DNA of 7,355 nt from Comamonadaceae bacterium. GTDB lineage: Bacteria; Pseudomonadota; Gammaproteobacteria; Burkholderiales; Burkholderiaceae_C. Below are positions 7,266-7,355 of this stretch, piece after piece. Position 1 is the stretch's first letter. Each line of letters opens with the position of its first letter. The position numbers were made by a program, and so were the translations under genes. The stretch spans positions 1-7,355 of the forward strand of contig CANJNX010000033.1 in the NCBI GenBank assembly GCA_947475495.1. The letters are read 5' to 3'. A model generated the notes under the pieces. That model did no database searches. It was not told the origin of the DNA and was given only the letters and a program-made list of their open reading frames with translations.

Positions 7266-7295
7266 ATTCTAACTGCTTAAATTTTCAGCAGTGAA
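7266..7295 (-). promoter_or_regulatory. Candidate promoter of the dusB-fis-purH operon
   Basis: On the minus strand TAGAAT (rc 7266-7271) resembles a -10 box with one mismatch, and TTCACT (rc 7290-7295) matches four of six -35 positions, with an 18-bp spacer. Transcription would begin near 7259 and leave a leader of about 50 bases before the dusB ATG. It is the best sigma-70-like pair found in the only sizeable non-coding stretch of the window, and it lies upstream of the first gene of an overlapping operon. Inferred by eye, without scoring. Confidence 0.4.
7272..7292. repeat. Inverted repeat ACTGCT-N9-AGCAGT
   Basis: Perfect 6-bp arms (7272-7277 and 7287-7292) flank a nine-base A/T-rich centre. 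The repeat fills the spacer of the candidate dusB promoter and touches its -35 box, an operator-like position. The inner 15 bp, 7275-7289, have G and C at the ends, an AAATTTT centre, and match the published Fis core GNNYRNNWNNYRNNC at all but one defined position. Confidence 0.45.
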
Positions 7296-7307
7296 ATATA
7301 TTTTCAC
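7291..7307. repeat. Inverted repeat GTGAAA-N5-TTTCAC
   Basis: Perfect 6-bp arms (7291-7296 and 7302-7307) flank TATAT. It overlaps the candidate -35 box of the dusB promoter and adjoins the ACTGCT repeat. The 15 bp 7291-7305 begin with G, end with C and have an eleven-base all-A/T centre, as strong Fis sites usually do, although two of the pyrimidine/purine positions do not match. Its centre is 16 bp from that of the neighbouring Fis-like site. Confidence 0.45.
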
Positions 7308-7320
7308 ACCGGCCACTGCC

Positions 7321-7355
7321 TATACTTCAAGGCCTATGGACACATGGATTACCTC
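7321..7355 (+). other. Possible promoter -10 and start of a divergent gene, cut by window edge
   Basis: TATACT (7321-7326) resembles a plus-strand -10 box. It is followed by AAGG (7329-7332) and two ATGs, at 7336 (MDTWIT) and 7344 (MDYL). The AAGG is three bases from the first and eleven from the second, so neither spacing is ideal. Too little sequence remains to show a coding region or identify a protein. If real, the gene would share the control region with dusB. Confidence 0.2.

Noticed and set aside
7288..7319. Wider inverted repeat GCAGTG (7288-7293) with CACTGC (7314-7319)
   Set aside because: The 20-bp separation and the overlap with the better-centred repeats make chance more likely, though the motif ACTGC/GCAGT does occur three times in about 50 bp.

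Overview
The window is densely coded housekeeping DNA from a betaproteobacterium. It is probably of the order Burkholderiales and resembles a moderate-GC Comamonadaceae member. This rests on the protein sequences (YqgE, class I photolyase, HemL, PurH, DusB, and a short Fis lacking the enterobacterial N-terminal arm) and on a gene order I recall as typical of that group; no search was run. No mobile element, CRISPR array, tRNA, rRNA or prophage signature was seen.

Layout, left to right: (1) the N-terminal part of yqgE on the minus strand, cut by the window edge (2-373); (2) phrB, a CPD photolyase on the plus strand (395-1891), with its start codon 21 bp from that of yqgE; (3) a 57-residue rubredoxin on the minus strand (1888-2061), convergent with phrB; (4) a divergent plus-strand pair, a ThiD-family kinase (2113-3048) overlapping hemL (3032-4339), which makes 5-aminolevulinate for tetrapyrrole synthesis; (5) a minus-strand operon transcribed dusB (6155-7207), fis (5925-6158), purH (4336-5928), whose last gene converges on hemL; (6) about 150 bp upstream of dusB (7208-7355) with a candidate promoter, nested inverted repeats, two Fis-like sites and a leader hairpin. 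A divergent gene may begin at the right edge.

Packing is tight. Both convergent pairs overlap by 4 bp at their stop codons, both junctions in the dusB-fis-purH operon are ATGA overlaps, and the kinase and hemL overlap by 17 bp. There is therefore no room for an intrinsic terminator between convergent partners. Few genes have a clear Shine-Dalgarno sequence: the kinase (AAGG) and fis (GGAG) do, while yqgE, hemL, purH and dusB do not.

No wholly new system was found. The points most worth a second look are the ThiD-family protein, in which several expected active-site residues are replaced, and the dusB-fis-purH control region, where Fis-like sites overlap the likely promoter and suggest autoregulation that would also reach a purine biosynthesis gene.
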